Of a DNA stretch of 64,000 nt, positions 28,753 through 40,676 are shown piece after piece (positions within the stretch are counted from its first letter, which is position 1; the number at the start of each line of letters is the position of its first letter). The stretch is from Diacronema lutheri (taxonomy: Eukaryota; Haptophyta; Pavlovophyceae; Pavlovales; Pavlovaceae): positions 496,001-560,000 of the forward strand of contig JAGTXO010000023.1 in NCBI GenBank assembly GCA_019448385.1. Direction: 5' to 3'. Below the pieces are notes generated by a model that saw only the letters and a program-made list of their open reading frames with translations, did no database searches and was not told the origin of the DNA. The translations under genes and the position numbers were made by a program.

Positions 28753-30507
28753 ATGATGGTGGACGCGGCGCAGCGGCGCGGGACGGGGCGCGTGGGCAGC
28801 GCGACGGACCCCGCGTCTTTCGCCGGCAGCGCGTACGGCTTCGACGTTGTCCGGCTTCCCGTCGCCGAGGTGCAGATCGGCAGTTGGCACGTGGCCGCAA
28901 AGCACGCCGAGCACGTCGTGCTCGCCGTGAGCGGCGCCGAGCGCAAGCTGCGGCTCGAGGTGATGCAGGTGGGCGCGATCCGGCGGCTTGAGCTCGCGTA
29001 CGACGACCTCGCAACCCTCGTCGTTGGCGCCGAGAGCGGGCACGAGGGCGACGACGGGACGCGCTTGCTCGTGCACTGCGTGCGGCCGCCACTCTTCCTG
29101 AAGCAGGCGCCGGCGGGCGGCAGCGGCGTCGGTGGCGGCGTCGGCGGCAAGGGAGGCACGTTCGCGCAGCCCGACTTCATCCACACCGCCGACTTTACGC
29201 AGGGCAACGCGTCGCAGCACGATGTACACATTTACCGGTTCGCACGCAACGTGCTCGAGCCCGCGCTCCCGCGGCTGCAGGCGCTCGGGCTCGCGTTCGA
29301 CGAGTCCGAGCGCGCGCTGTCGGAGCAGATGGCGAGTGTCGCCGCCGACGCCGCCGCTGCCGCCACCACCCGTCGGCCTCGGCCGTACGTGCCGCGTGCG
29401 CTCAACACGACGGCATCGTCCGCCACCCCGCGGGCTCAGGCGATCGCTTTGATTGAGCAGAAAGAGCGGGAAATGTCGGACCGGCAGGCGAGGTGAGGCG
29501 CGCGGCCGGGGCGGCGCCGCCGCGAGCTCGCAGCGCGCGCTGTCTGCGTGCGCGGCGCGGTGCGCGCAGCGCGCGCTCTGGGCGCGAGCAGGAGGGGCGT
29601 GCGTGCGAGCAGGCCAAGGGAGAAGGGGGAGGGATGGGGGGGGGGGGGGGGGGGGGGGGCATGGCGGTCTCTCGGGCGAACGGACCGCGCTGGAAGCCAG
29701 CTGACGCGAGGGAGGAGAGAGCGCGGGGCGTGGACGGGCAGGACGAGCTGGGCGGCGTCCGCCTCCACACACCACGCCGCATCGCCCGCTCACGTGCCCT
29801 TTCCCTCCCGCCCCTCCTACCTACCCGTGGCCCACCCACTCCGACCGGCAGGTACGCGGGCATATGCCCCGTCCGCGCCAAGATCTACGAAGCCGTCTTC
29901 ACCGAGCTCATTGCCATCATCCGCGCGGACGAGCCCAAGCGCGGCGCGCTGCTCGAGCGCGTGCGCGCCGAGGCCACGATGACAATCGCCGCGTACGCGC
30001 CGCGAGTTCCCCGTCCTCTGGCTGGGCTGTGCGTGGGTGGGTTGTGTGTGCGTGCTTCCCGTCCTCTGGCTGGGCTGTGCGTGGGTGGGTTGTGTGTGCG
30101 TGCTTCCCGTCCTCTGGCTGGGCTGTGCGTGGGTGGGTTGTGTGTGCGTGCTTCCCGTCCTCTGGCTGGGCTGTGCGTGGGTGGGTTGTGTGTGTGTGCT
30201 TCCCGTCCTCTGGCTGGGCTGTGCGTGGGTGGGTTGTGTGTGCGTGCTTCCCGTCCTCTGGCTGGGCTGTGCGTGGGTGGGTTGTGTGTGTGCGCGTTCA
30301 GGGCGAAGGGAGGGGAAGGGGAACGGCTGCGTGGGTGGGTTTTGTGTGTGTGTATGTGTGTGTGTCCCAAGGGGGCGACTGCGCCCGCCCATGCCCCTAC
30401 CCCGCGACGCCTTGGCCGAGCCGCCAGCCCGCGCCGCTCTCGCCTCCGCCCGCCAGCGCCAACTCGCCTACCCGCTTCCACCGCCTGCCGCACACATTGC
30501 GTTTCTG

Positions 30508-30541
<34 letters not shown>

Positions 30542-31049
30542 CCCTTCCCCTCCTTTCCCGCCCTTTTTTTGTCCCCGCCTGCAGATACAACACCGTTTTT
30601 GAGCACTCGACAGAATTTGGCGTCCGGAAGCTCACTGCAGCGACTGAGCTGAAAGGTTCGCTCGACGCATCGATCCGCCTTCTCGAGGCGCAGATCGCTG
30701 AGCTCCGCCGCGAGGTCGCGGCCGCGTCTGCGCTCGTCGAGACGCTCGAATTTCGCGCGGCGGACGACGCGAAGCGCTCTGAGGCGAAGGCGAGGGACGT
30801 GCACGAAATCGCGCGCTCAAACGCCATGCTTGAGCAACTTCTCGAGGTGCGATGTCGGCGGCTGCCCGCACGCGACGGCCTGCGCGTACCCGTGCGCGAG
30901 TGCGTGCGCTGGCAGGCCGTCTGCAAGGCGGGACCATCTTCGCCCGACCGCGCCACCCCGACACGTCGGGCTCATCGGCGCCGCGCCCTCATGCGCGCAC
31001 CGCTCATCCGCAGGTGCTCAAGCCGTCCGCGCCCCAAAAGGAGAAGTGA
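28753..31049 (+). CDS. DNALI1: Axonemal inner-arm dynein light chain p28/DNALI1 with extra N-terminal domain
   Basis: Seen: exons 28753-29492, 29852-29992, 30585-30846 and 31014-31049 splice in frame (392 residues). From about residue 230 it is DNALI1/p28: SDRQARYAGICPVRAKIYEA, then FTELIAI, LLERVRAEATMTIAAY joined by splicing to NTVFEHSTEFGVRKL, then coiled coil to EIARSNAMLEQLLE and the lysine-rich end PQKEK. RQAR-x-x-GICPVR and RxRxExxMTIAAY are family signatures. Known: p28 binds monomeric inner-arm dynein heavy chains with actin or centrin in motile flagella. The first ~200 residues carry a separate domain (LRLEVMQVGAIRRLELAYDD, LLVHCVRPPLFLKQ, DFIHTADFTQGNAS) that reminds me of an unnamed plant domain with PPLFFRE and DFT-GQA motifs. 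There is no stop between the two, so this looks like a fusion. Intron 2 is a 48-bp minisatellite. Confidence 0.85.
29636..29661. repeat. Poly-G tract in intron 1 of the dynein light chain gene
   Basis: About 25 uninterrupted G between two purine-rich stretches, within the 359-bp first intron. Confidence 0.9.
30009..30297. repeat. 48-bp minisatellite, six copies, plus nearby TG microsatellite
   Basis: The unit contains GTCCTCTGGCTGGGCTGTGC and GTGGGTGGGTTGTGTGTG; copies differ at single sites (CGTGC/TGTGC). Within the same 592-bp intron a (TG)n run spans about 30508-30541. The 48-bp period keeps frames open, but the exon junction MTIAAY|NTVF places all of it in the intron. Confidence 0.9.
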
Positions 31050-31114
31050 ACGACGTCTAATTTTCACTGAAGTCAAAACTCGTGTGAAGCGCCGCCGGCA
31101 CGGCGCACAGCGCA

Positions 31115-34100
31115 CTAGGTCGCAGCCTCGCCGTTGTGCTTGACACGCCCATCGCCATTCCCAGCCCCGCCGGCTGCGCCGGGCCCGGCGCGCAGCGTGT
31201 CGAGCGCGATCGCACGCAGCCGCTCCTCGCGCTTCACCTCCTCCGCCTCGCGCGCGCGCTGTACGTCAGCGTCGGCGCACGGCGCCGCCGAGCACGCCGC
31301 CGCGGCCACGAGCGGCGGCTGCGTGGGCGCCACGGGCTGCGCGGGCGCGAGGTCGTCCCAGCGGCGGCGCCTGCGCTTGCTCGCGCGATCGTCCGCGTCC
31401 GCGTCCGGCGCGCGCGGCGCGTGCCCGGCGCGCTCGTCCGCGCGCTCGACCGCGGAGCCAGGAGGCGCGCCGGCGCCCTGCGATGCGACGCCATGGCGCG
31501 TGCATTCGCCAATCATTGCGCCCGCGGCGCCAATCGGCGCCGCGCCGACTCCGCCGTACAGCGCGGGCGCGCGGGCGCGGCCGGCGTCGTCATCGTCGTC
31601 GTCGGCGCCGGCGAGGCCGGCGCGCGCAAGCGCGTCGGCACGGCAGAGCGCGTGCAGTGCCTCGCGATCGTACCGGCCGGGCAGCGGCGGGTGGCCGACG
31701 ACGAGGCCGTGCTGCGAGCACCACGCGAGAAAGGGACCCCACGCGCGCGGCTCGGCTGCGAGCGTCGGCGCATCGCCGAGCACGATCAGACCACGCTTGG
31801 CGCGGGTGAGCGCGACGTTGGCGCGCCGCCAGTCGGCCAAGAAGCCGACGCTGCCGCGCGCGTTCGCGCGCACCGTCGAGACGATGATCACGTCCTTCTC
31901 GCGCCCTTGGAAGCCGTCGACGGACGCGATCTCGACCGCGCGCGCGTGCGTGCCGAGCGCGCGCGCGAGCAGCCGGCGAAGGAGCGTGACCTGCCCGTTG
32001 TACGGCGAGATGACGCCAAGCGCGTCGGGCGGCAACGTGCCCTGCGCGAGCAGGTCGTAGCAGATCCGCACCGCGAGCTCCGCCTCGGCGCCGTTCGACT
32101 TGGAAAAGCCGTCCGCCGACTCGGCGCCGCCGGGCGCGTGCACAAATGCGACGGGCCAGTCGGCACGCGGCCACGCGAAGCCGGCGGCGGGCGGGCGGTC
32201 GCGCGCGCGCACGCCCGAGCCGACCGCGCCCGCGTAGAAGGCGTCGGACGGGAACTCGGCGATCGCGGGGTGCATCCGGTACTGCACGGCGAGGAGGGCA
32301 GGACGGACGCCCGCGCGGAGAAGCCGCTCGAAGAGCGAGATGCCCATCCCGTCGGCCTCGGCGGCGGCGGACGTGATTGTCGGCGGAAGCTGGCACTGGT
32401 CGCCGACGAGGACGAGCGCCTGGCAGCCGTGCGTGAGCGCGACGAGCGTCGCCGGCTCCGTCGCCTGGCACGCCTCGTCGATCAGCACACACTCGTACCG
32501 CGAGCGGTCGAGCAGCGGCGCACCCGCGCCGACGCAGGTGCAGCACAGCACCTCCGCGGTACGGACGGCGCGCATGCGCGCGTCCATCTGCGCCTGCCGG
32601 CTCGTCCCAGCCTGCGCGCCGATCTCGTCCGCGGAGAAGCGGAGCAGGTCCGCGCGCGTCGCCTCGGGCCTGCCGAGCCGGACTGCACGCACGCCCGCCG
32701 CAATGAGTCCGGAGAGCAAGTTGTCCACGGCGATGTTCGAGTCGGACGCGGCGAGGCACTTTGCGCCGGCGCGCGCCCATGCCTGCAAGATGCGCACGGA
32801 CACCTTGGTCTTGCCCGTCCCTGGCGGCCCCTGCACGAGCGACAGGCGGCGCGTCGTCGCGTCGAGCACCGCCCTCGCCTGCGACTCGTTCAAGTCGGCG
32901 ACGGAGCGCGCGAGCGACGCGCGCAGCGCGTCGGCGGCGACGCGCAGCGCGGGCGCGGCGGGCGGCGCGGGCGCTGCTGGCAGCGCGCCGCACCGCCCGC
33001 CGCCATAGCCGCCTGGCGGCGCGCCAAATCCAAATGCCGCGGCGAGCGAGCCGTTGGGCTGGAGAAGCGACGATGGCGGCGTTTCGTCATCGGGTGGGTA
33101 ATGGCCGCCCGGCAGCGGCGCGAAGGGCAGCCGGCACGCGCGCGACACGGTGTCGCACCCCGCCGGAGGCCGGCCCGACGCGCGCGGCGCGCCGTCGAAC
33201 CCCGACGCGCACGCGCCGCCCGCCGGCAGCGGCCACGCGAGCGGCGCGCGCGCGCCGCGCCCGTCGGCGTCGACCATCGCCGGCGTGAGCAGAGCGGCGA
33301 CGATCGCCGCGGTCGGCCGCGAGCTCTGCTTGGCCGTCGCGCCTCCGCCCCCGCCTCCTCCACCCCCTCCTCCGCCTCCTCCGCCGCCACCGCCGCCACC
33401 GCCGCCGCCACCGCCGCCATCGCTGCCGGCAATCAAACAGAGGGACCGCACAACGCGCTCGAGCGCAACCCGGTTCGCGAGCTTGTCGACGCGCCAGCGC
33501 ACGCCGCCCGCGCCCGCGCCGGCAAGGCGCGCGGCCCACTTGGCGATGGCGGGCACGGACGGCTTGACGACGAGCGGGCGCACATTGATCACTTCGGCCT
33601 CAATCCAACCGCCGTTGCAAAGCGTCCGCTCGTCGCGCGCCTGGCCGGCGAGCTGCGGTGCGTCGCCGGCCGCGCCCGGTCCGGCCGCGCCAAAGGCGTC
33701 GTGCTCGCGCGCCTCGGGCCCGCCAAATCCAAAGAGGCGCGCGGGCTGCTGCTGCGGCTGCGGCTGCGACGGCGCGTGCACGGGCCTGAGCGAGACAGAG
33801 TCGCCCGTCGAGAGCGAACGGCGCACGTCCGAGCCGCCGTCCTCGCCGCCCAGAACCTGCAGCTCGCCGGCCTTGTCGCCGGCGCCGAGCGTGCAGCCGA
33901 AGACGCAGCGGCCCTGCCGCGCGAGCGAGCGCGGGTCCGAAGCGCCGATCGCCATGTGCGCCTCGACCGCCTCGTCCGCAAACTGCATGACCGCCCATCG
34001 CGCGCGCACGCGGAAAAAAAGTGCCGCGGCCGCGCCGTCGGCAAAGTCGGCGGCGAGGACGAGCGCATCGACGATATCGGCGGCGGCGCGCGCGCCGAGG

Positions 34101-34558
34101 GTCTGCGGTAGGTTGCAGAGCAGCTCGGGCAGCTGCGACAGCGCGAGCGGCATCCGTGTCTCGCCGCGCGCGATGCGCAGGTCGTGGGCGCGCGCGCCGG
34201 CAATCTCGCGCAGCAGCTCGGCGCACGGCCGAGTGTGGCCGTGGGCGAGGAGGACGGAGACGAGGTGCTGGAGAGTCAGGCCGTCGCACTCCGCCGCGTG
34301 CTCGCGCAGCTGCCCGTACGCTCGGATCGCCGCGTCGACGTCATCCTCCTGCGCCGCGCGCCGGATCGCCTTCATCGCCTGCTGCATCGACGCGCCAATC
34401 CCGCCGCCTCCGCCCCCGCCCCGCCGGCCGTCGCTACCACCGCCACTGCCATCACGCCCGCCAAGCGTCGCATCGCTGCCATCGTCGCCGCGCTTGCGCT
34501 TCCCCCCGCCATGCCCTCTCCCGCCACGTCGCTGCCGCCCTTGCGCGTCCTTGCCCAT
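31115..34558 (-). CDS. UPF1/SEN1-like superfamily 1 RNA helicase with PPR-like N-terminal region
   Basis: Seen: a single exon of 1147 residues from [15 protein letters not shown]. Residues about 60-200 are helical hairpins resembling PPR repeats ([40 protein letters not shown]). From about residue 560 comes an SF1 helicase: [20 protein letters not shown] (Walker A), [31 protein letters not shown] (DEAC box variant of DEAA/DEAD), [57 protein letters not shown] and [16 protein letters not shown]. These are the UPF1-family motifs I to VI. There is no obvious CH domain, so it is not a plain UPF1. Known: relatives act in mRNA decay, transcription termination or R-loop removal. A Gly-rich run at about 375-400 sits between N-terminal and helicase parts. 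The C-terminus carries [10 protein letters not shown]-like basic sequence. Confidence 0.85.
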   Translation of the reverse strand: MGKDAQGRQRRGGRGHGGGKRKRGDDGSDATLGGRDGSGGGSDGRRGGGGGGGIGASMQQAMKAIRRAAQEDDVDAAIRAYGQLREHAAECDGLTLQHLVSVLLAHGHTRPCAELLREIAGARAHDLRIARGETRMPLALSQLPELLCNLPQTLGARAAADIVDALVLAADFADGAAAALFFRVRARWAVMQFADEAVEAHMAIGASDPRSLARQGRCVFGCTLGAGDKAGELQVLGGEDGGSDVRRSLSTGDSVSLRPVHAPSQPQPQQQPARLFGFGGPEAREHDAFGAAGPGAAGDAPQLAGQARDERTLCNGGWIEAEVINVRPLVVKPSVPAIAKWAARLAGAGAGGVRWRVDKLANRVALERVVRSLCLIAGSDGGGGGGGGGGGGGGGGGGGGGGGGGGATAKQSSRPTAAIVAALLTPAMVDADGRGARAPLAWPLPAGGACASGFDGAPRASGRPPAGCDTVSRACRLPFAPLPGGHYPPDDETPPSSLLQPNGSLAAAFGFGAPPGGYGGGRCGALPAAPAPPAAPALRVAADALRASLARSVADLNESQARAVLDATTRRLSLVQGPPGTGKTKVSVRILQAWARAGAKCLAASDSNIAVDNLLSGLIAAGVRAVRLGRPEATRADLLRFSADEIGAQAGTSRQAQMDARMRAVRTAEVLCCTCVGAGAPLLDRSRYECVLIDEACQATEPATLVALTHGCQALVLVGDQCQLPPTITSAAAEADGMGISLFERLLRAGVRPALLAVQYRMHPAIAEFPSDAFYAGAVGSGVRARDRPPAAGFAWPRADWPVAFVHAPGGAESADGFSKSNGAEAELAVRICYDLLAQGTLPPDALGVISPYNGQVTLLRRLLARALGTHARAVEIASVDGFQGREKDVIIVSTVRANARGSVGFLADWRRANVALTRAKRGLIVLGDAPTLAAEPRAWGPFLAWCSQHGLVVGHPPLPGRYDREALHALCRADALARAGLAGADDDDDDAGRARAPALYGGVGAAPIGAAGAMIGECTRHGVASQGAGAPPGSAVERADERAGHAPRAPDADADDRASKRRRRRWDDLAPAQPVAPTQPPLVAAAACSAAPCADADVQRAREAEEVKREERLRAIALDTLRAGPGAAGGAGNGDGRVKHNGEAAT

Positions 34559-34649
34559 GTCGCGACCCAGTCCGGCTAGAGGATTCGCCGTAGCCGGACT
34601 CGCGTTTGAACGCGCGGAGAGCGCGCAGCGTGGGGTTTGAACACGACGT
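34559..34649. promoter_or_regulatory. 91-bp divergent promoter with inverted repeat and repeated GTTTGAAC
   Basis: It lies between the helicase (minus) and the FG-motif gene (plus). AGTCCGGCTA at 34569-34578 and TAGCCGGACT at 34591-34600 are a perfect 10-base inverted repeat. GTTTGAAC occurs at 34604-34611 and 34633-34640; the same octamer is in the 22249-22308 promoter. Confidence 0.55.
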
Positions 34650-37600
34650 ATGCCCTCGCCCTTCTCGCCAATGCGCGCGCTGCGCGCGGCCGATGGGAAT
34701 CGCTCGCCCGCCGCGGCGGACAGGAAGGTAAGCGGCTTTTCATTCGGCAAGCCGCCGCACGCCGGTGCCGAGGCGCTGGTCGACGCGCTCGCGCACGCGG
34801 CCACGGGCGCGGCTCCGCCGTCGCCCGCGCCGTCCGAACCCATGTCGCCGTGGACCCCGGTGCACGTGCACAAGGGCTCGCCCGAGCTGATCGGCTCTCC
34901 GTCGCTCGCCGCCCAGCCACGCGCGCTCGCTCAGCCGCGCTCGCTGCACCCTTCGCCCTGCCCGACGCCCGGCGCGCGCGGCTCGCACGGCGAGCACTCG
35001 GGCGTGCGCCGGCTCGTCGGCGCGCAAAGCCACGTGGCCATGTCGCCGTCGCTCCGCGCCTTCCTCGCCGCCGCCGCGCGTGAGCCGCTCGTGGCCGCCA
35101 CCAACACCACCGCCGACGGCGGCGCATGTCCCGTGAGCGCGGGCGACGTCGCGCGCGCTGTCGAAACCGTGACCACGTCCTGCAACTTCCTCGCGCCGCT
35201 CGGTGCAGCGAGCTGCGCGCCGGCGGGCCCGCCGACGCCGTCGGTGGCCGCCGCGACTACCCTCGATGCAAGCCCCTTTCGCCCGCCGCGCGCGCCCTCG
35301 CAGCCCGAAACCGCCGAGCGTGCGGCCGGCGCGGCGCGCGCCGGCGCGTGTGGCGAGGGCGACGAGTACACGGCCGCCGACGAGCTCACGTCGCCCGCGT
35401 CGTCCGAGGGCTCGGTGGGCTCGTCGATTGGCTCTGTGCGTGAGGCGAGCTGCACAGGCCCGCTCCTCTGGTCGGACGACTCGCCGCGCTCCCTCATCCG
35501 CGCGGCGTCGAGCTCGCGCTCGCCCGACGGCGCCGACGGCGGTGCGCCACCCGAATCTCCCGTCCCCGTCCCCGTCGCGCCCGCGCCCGAGCGCGCGTCC
35601 GCCGGCCATGCCGAGTCTGCCGCGGTTGCACACGGCGCGTCGGACGCGCCTCGCTTAGACGTGGGCGCTCCATGCGCGCACCCGCCGCTCGGCGAGCGCG
35701 GCACGGGCGCCTTTGGCTCACAGTTTGACGGCGCGGGCGCTGGCGTCGGCGCGGGTGCTGGGAGCATTGTGAACAAAGTCGAGGCGAGCATTATGGCGGG
35801 CCCAACCTTTGTGCCCGCGCCACCCGCCGCGATCAAGGCGCAGGCGCTCGCGTCGGGTGCTGCCAGTGGGACCGCGTTTGTCTTTGGGCTGAGCGCACCC
35901 GTGCCGGCCGCCGAGCAACACACGCCCGCCGAGCCGTTTGCGGCGCTGCGCTTTAAATTTTGTGCGCCGCCGAGCGTCGCGGGCGGCACGTACGCACTTG
36001 GCGCACCGCCGCCCCTCGGCTCGCTCGCCGACGATCTCGGCGCTGGTGGTCGCGCGTTTGGTGGCCGCGCGCACGACGACGGCAGCCTCGGCGGCGGCGC
36101 GATCGACGCGTTGGAGGCGCGAGGCACGAGCGTGAGCGCGATGGAGGTGTGCGGCGAGGGCGTGACGCTTGGGACGGGCGCACCGGCTTGTGACGCTGCG
36201 GCTGTGCGTGCCGGCGCGCAGGGCGTGCGCACCGCAGCGGCGAGGCGCGCCGCGCGCGACGCGCTGGCCGCGCGGCCATGCGCATCGGCGGGCTCGATCG
36301 ACTCGGCGCGTCCCTCCCCGCCAGCCGCGCCCGGCACCGACGTGCTGCTCGCGGACGCTGTCGCGCGGCACCCGTGGCGCGTGCCCTCGATCATGCCGCC
36401 GACTATGCCAACGCTGGTGCAGCGCGACGCGGCCGGGTCGGCGGCCACGCCGCCGGCCGGCGGCTCGGGCGCGGCCGGCGGCGCGGGAGGCGCGGCCGAG
36501 CGCGAGGCGCACGCGGCTGGCGCCAACCCGTTCTCGCGCCGCTCCGGCTCGGGCGGGCGCCATGGCGGCAGCGCGCTCGCGCTCGCCGCGCGCTACCCGA
36601 CGCCGTCGTCGCCTTTCCTGCGCGGTACGCTCAGCACGCTCGGCAGCCCGACGGGTGGCGCGCCGCGCGCCGGCGCACCCGGCGCCGGCAGCCCACTCCA
36701 CGCGTTCGCTCTTCGAAAGCCGCAGAGCCCTGGCGCCTACTTTCAATTCGGCAGCCCGCCGGCGGCGCTGCGCGCGCGCAGCTCGCCAAGCGACTCAGAG
36801 GAGCGTGCGGCAAGCGCAACGCGTGCGCCAAATCAAAATGGGCGCGCGGAGGGCAGCGGCGGGCCGTGTACGGCGAGCGCGCCCGCGGCAGGCGCGCCGA
36901 GCGCGAGCAGCGCCGCGGCGGCATCCGGCGCGAGCGCGGCCGGCGCTGCGCCGGGCGACGGCGCGGTGGGCGCTGGCGCGCACAACCAGTTCTCGCGCGC
37001 ATCCTCGATGCTACGCGGCGTGCGCTCGCGCTACCCGCAGACGCTTGGCATCGCATCGCCGACGCCTCTTGTCGAGACGCGCGCGCGTGCTGGCGGTGAC
37101 GGGAGCGTGCTTGCCGAGATGTCGACGCTCGCTGCGTCTCCGCTCGTCGGTGCGCACGCCAATCGCCGCGAGACGCCGCCGCTGCTGCGCGCCACGCCCA
37201 CAATCGCGCGCGAGCTGAGTCCGCGTGCCGCCGCACGGGCGCGCGCCGCAAACGGTGCGGCCAAGGCAGTGCCCCTGCGCGACGCGCTCGCCGCTGTAGC
37301 GGCGCGCGCCACCGCTGGAACGGCGCGTATCCCGCCGTGGGCAGGCGCGGTCGTGCTCGCGTGCATCGCGCTAGGCACTTTTGGCCGCCTGGTGCTTGGC
37401 AATGGCGGCGGCATGGCGGGAACCACTCTTGTGGTGCAGACGACCACACCGCGCGGTGCCGTCGCGCCGCTCGGCGGAGAACCCACACGCGCGCCGCGTT
37501 TCACCCTGCCGCTCAACGGGCAAAGTGCCCTCAACGAGATGCGGTGCGTCGATCCAGCCTCGCTACTGCGCGCACCGCACGCGCCGTTCAGCCGCGCGCA

Positions 37601-40176
37601 CGCGTCGACGACGCTGCGCACGGCGCACGGCGCCGCTCCGCCGCACGCCCTCCTCTCGCCAGTGCTGCGCGCGAGCACGTGCGCACTCGATGGCGAGCCG
37701 CGCGAGGCCGCGGCGTGCGCGCAGGCGGAGACAGTGGACGGCGAGCTGGCGTGCGCGTGCGCGCAGCCGCGCGCCATCGAGCTCGTCCGCCTCGAGGTGC
37801 GCGCGCGGCACGCGTGGCACGCACGCATGTGCGCAATTGCCGAGCACACAAGTCTGCCGTCGTCACGCAGCCCGGCAGCGACACTCGGCGAGCCGCGCGC
37901 GCCGATGGACGTGTGGCTGCCGACGCTCGCGCGCGAACGCATGTGCGCCTCCGGCGCTTTGCGTTGTATTGAGTCCGAGTCGCCCGCCGCCGCCGCGCTC
38001 AGCGAGGCGGAGGCGCGCGCGGCCGCCACGCGCGCGGCGCTTGCACAGGCGAAGTCAGCCAGCGCTGGTGTCGGGGGCGCGCTCGGCGCGCTCGGCCGCA
38101 CCGCGCTGCGCTGGCTTGCGTACGCGCTTAGCGCCGCCGTCGTGCTGCTCGCTGGTGTTGTCCTCGTCCTCGTCGTCGCCGGCTGGTCCGGCGATGGCGA
38201 CGGCGGCGGCCGCAAGCAAGGCAGCGGCCGCCGCTCAGCGCGCTCGCGCGTGCGAGGCGATGGTTCGGACGGGCGCACCGACACGGTCGGCGCACGCAGC
38301 ACGCACCGTCCGCCGCCGCCCACTGCGTCGATCATCGCCGGCGCGGTCGGCGCTGCCGTTGGCGAAACGGACGCAGCCGCCTCGAGCGCGCGCGTCTCGC
38401 CGAACCGTAACGGTGCGATGCACGGCGTGGCTGAGCAGCCGCAGCCTGGCGCGTTCGCGCCGTTCGCGCGGCCCATGCTCGCTTGCGGCGTTGGTGATGT
38501 GGGCAACGCGCTCGTGGCAAAGGCTGACGGCCGAGCGCCGTCGCCGGCGCACCCGCGCGCGGGCGGCTCGCCGCTGGGAGCCGTGTCGCCGGCAGATGCA
38601 CTCGCCCGGCCGATCGCGCGGCGTGCGCAGCCTTCCATTGGCGCGGCGGTGGGCGCGTCGAGCCGCTATGGCCTTGGGGATCCGGATCCGGCTGCTCTCC
38701 CGCCGTCCGGTGCGGCGCGAGATGGTGTGCGCGGCTACGAGCACCACGAGCGTGGCGCGGCTGCAACGCAGCACGCTGCCGCTGCGGGTGAGGGCATGGA
38801 TCTGACTGGCGCGCAGGAGGACGAGGAGGAGGAGGACGTGGTCATGTCGCCCGAGGCGCCTTTGCCGATGGCGAGGCCGCAGCCGGTGCGTACGGTGCGC
38901 ATGCGGCGTCGCATGGTGCTATGGCGTGGGCGTTTCCGTTTCGCGTGGGCTTTGCGCTGTTGCACCGGTGCTGTGGTGTGAGCGCTGCGGTGTGGGCGCG
39001 GCACTGTCATGCGAGGGCGGTCCTCGTTTGGACACGTAGTGACGCGGTGTGCGGTGCGCCCCGTGTGCCACGCATCTCATCTGACGCGCCGCAAATACTG
39101 CCCGTCCCGTGCGCCGCCCGTGCGATGGTGAGCAGGTGCCCCCCTTCGCGCTCGGCGACTCGCCCGCGCCCTGTGGCGCCGCAATCGCTGAGCGGCCATC
39201 GCCGCAAGTGCTCGCCTTCGGCAGCCCGACGATTGCGGAGGCCGCGGTGGAGAGCGCGCCGAGGCACTCGCCTCTGGTGGCCACAGCGGCTGCGCTCGCG
39301 ACATTTGCGAGGTCGCCGCTCGCTGCGGCCGCCGCGGCGCTCGGCTTGCGCTCGCCGGCTCAGGGCACGTTTTCTGGCACGCTGGCGTGGGAGGACGGCA
39401 CGCCAACACCCGCGCCCTCGGCCCCCTTCGGCGGAGTGCAGGTGCGTGCCTCGTTCCATGCATTTGGCCGGTCCGCGTGGAGCGGTCGCCAGCGCTGGCC
39501 CCGCTCGCTTCCATCGGAGGGCCTTGCGCGAAGGCCAGGGGGCAGGTGTCGGAGCGGGTGGGTGGGTGCGGAGCGGCGTGGTGAGCAGTTTGCAGCGGCA
39601 TTGCAACCGTCCATCGCTCACGTGCCCCGTCGTGCGCACCGCTCGACCTAATGACATTGCCTTGCCGCACCGCCGTCCCCCTTGCGCCGTGCACAGGGCC
39701 GCGTGTGGGCCAATAGCCCGCATCCCAGCCGCTCGGCCGCGCGCGACGCAAGCCCACCGCCGCACGACGACGACGACGACTCGGAAGCTCTCGGTGGCGA
39801 GCCCACCGGCTTGATCGCGCCGAGCGGTGACGTGGACGACGGTGAGGCTGGTTTGGACGCGTGTGACTGGCGCGACGCGGACGACAACGTCCCGCGCACC
39901 GTCGTTCGTGCGCCTCGGTTTCCCACGCCCGGACCAAGCGGCGCGGGTGTTGGCCGCGCACTCGCTGGCGGCCCGTCGAGCTCGGCTCGCCGCCGCAAGA
40001 GCGTGAGCTGGTCGGCGCTCGAGGTCGGTCTGGGTATGGACGTGCGGAGCGCACGCCGACCGGGACGCGACACGCCAACGCATGCTACGCCCGAGAGCAA
40101 GGTGACACCGCGCCGTTCGCAGCGGCTGAGCGCGCGCTCGGCGCGGCGCTCGAGCGGCGCGGCGGGCGAGGAGTAA
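34650..40176 (+). CDS. Large disordered protein with scattered FG motifs and two membrane spans
   Basis: Seen: exons 34650-38885, 39136-39441 and 39697-40176 join in phase 0 over GTGCGT-AG introns (1673 residues). The N-terminal ~880 residues are Ser/Pro/Ala/Gly-rich with scattered FG-like motifs (FSFGKPP, FVFGLSA, FKFCAPP, FQFGSPP). Two hydrophobic spans follow: [20 protein letters not shown] at about 898 and [20 protein letters not shown] at about 1155. The ~240 residues between them hold several cysteines and could lie in a lumen. The tail has more motifs (LAFGSP, APFGG), an acidic patch and a basic [10 protein letters not shown] segment. Not recognised by family. Inferred: FG motifs plus membrane anchoring recall pore-membrane nucleoporins such as POM121, but FG density is low, so this is only a suggestion. 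An inner nuclear membrane or Golgi protein is possible. Confidence 0.55.
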
Positions 40177-40380
40177 GGCGCGGCGCCGGCGCAAGGCAAT
40201 GGGATGATGGGAGCGAGCGCCATTGGGAAACGAGGGTCGCACGAGATGGCGGACGTGGTCGCAAAGCGTTGGTGAGCAGCGCGCGGACCGCTGCTCGTCG
40301 TGTGAAGGAGAGAGGGGAAGTGGGGCGGGGCGGCGGGGGGGGGAGGGGGGGGGGGGGGGGGGGGGAGGGGGGGGGGGGGG

Positions 40381-40411
<31 letters not shown>

Positions 40412-40676
40412 ACCACACAGGGATTGGAGGGGACGCCGCGGCACAACTTGGCATTGTGTGCGCGTGGGCAGCGACTCACCATCGACGGTACTTGACAAGC
40501 AGGGACTGGAGTGAGTCAAGAGCGGGAAGGACGCCGACAGCGGTGTCGGACAGGCATCGCGGTGTCGGTACTTGACAAGCAGGCACCCTCGCGGTGCCTG
40601 TCCGACACCGCGAGGGTGGGCTTCGCCGTGGGCTTGTTGGACGTCTGATAATCGAAAAGCTGGACCGGCGAAAAAC
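40177..40676. other. 500-bp intergenic region with poly-G and nested hairpins
   Basis: A broken poly-G tract spans 40331-40411. The 18-base direct repeat GGTACTTGACAAGCAGG-like occurs at 40487 and 40567. GCGGTGTCGGACAGGCA (40540-40556) pairs perfectly with 40595-40611, and CACCCTCGCGGTG (40584-40596) pairs with 40606-40618, giving two mutually exclusive hairpins. It should hold the terminator of the FG-motif gene and the promoter of the gene at 40677. Confidence 0.7.

Noticed and set aside
28640-29092. N-terminal 151-residue extension of the glycosyltransferase
   Set aside because: It is antisense to the coding exon of the dynein light chain gene and Arg-rich; the signal anchor at 28639 gives a natural start.
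31136-34111. 991-residue plus-strand open frame opposite the helicase
   Set aside because: Antisense to conserved helicase motifs and without protein-like texture.
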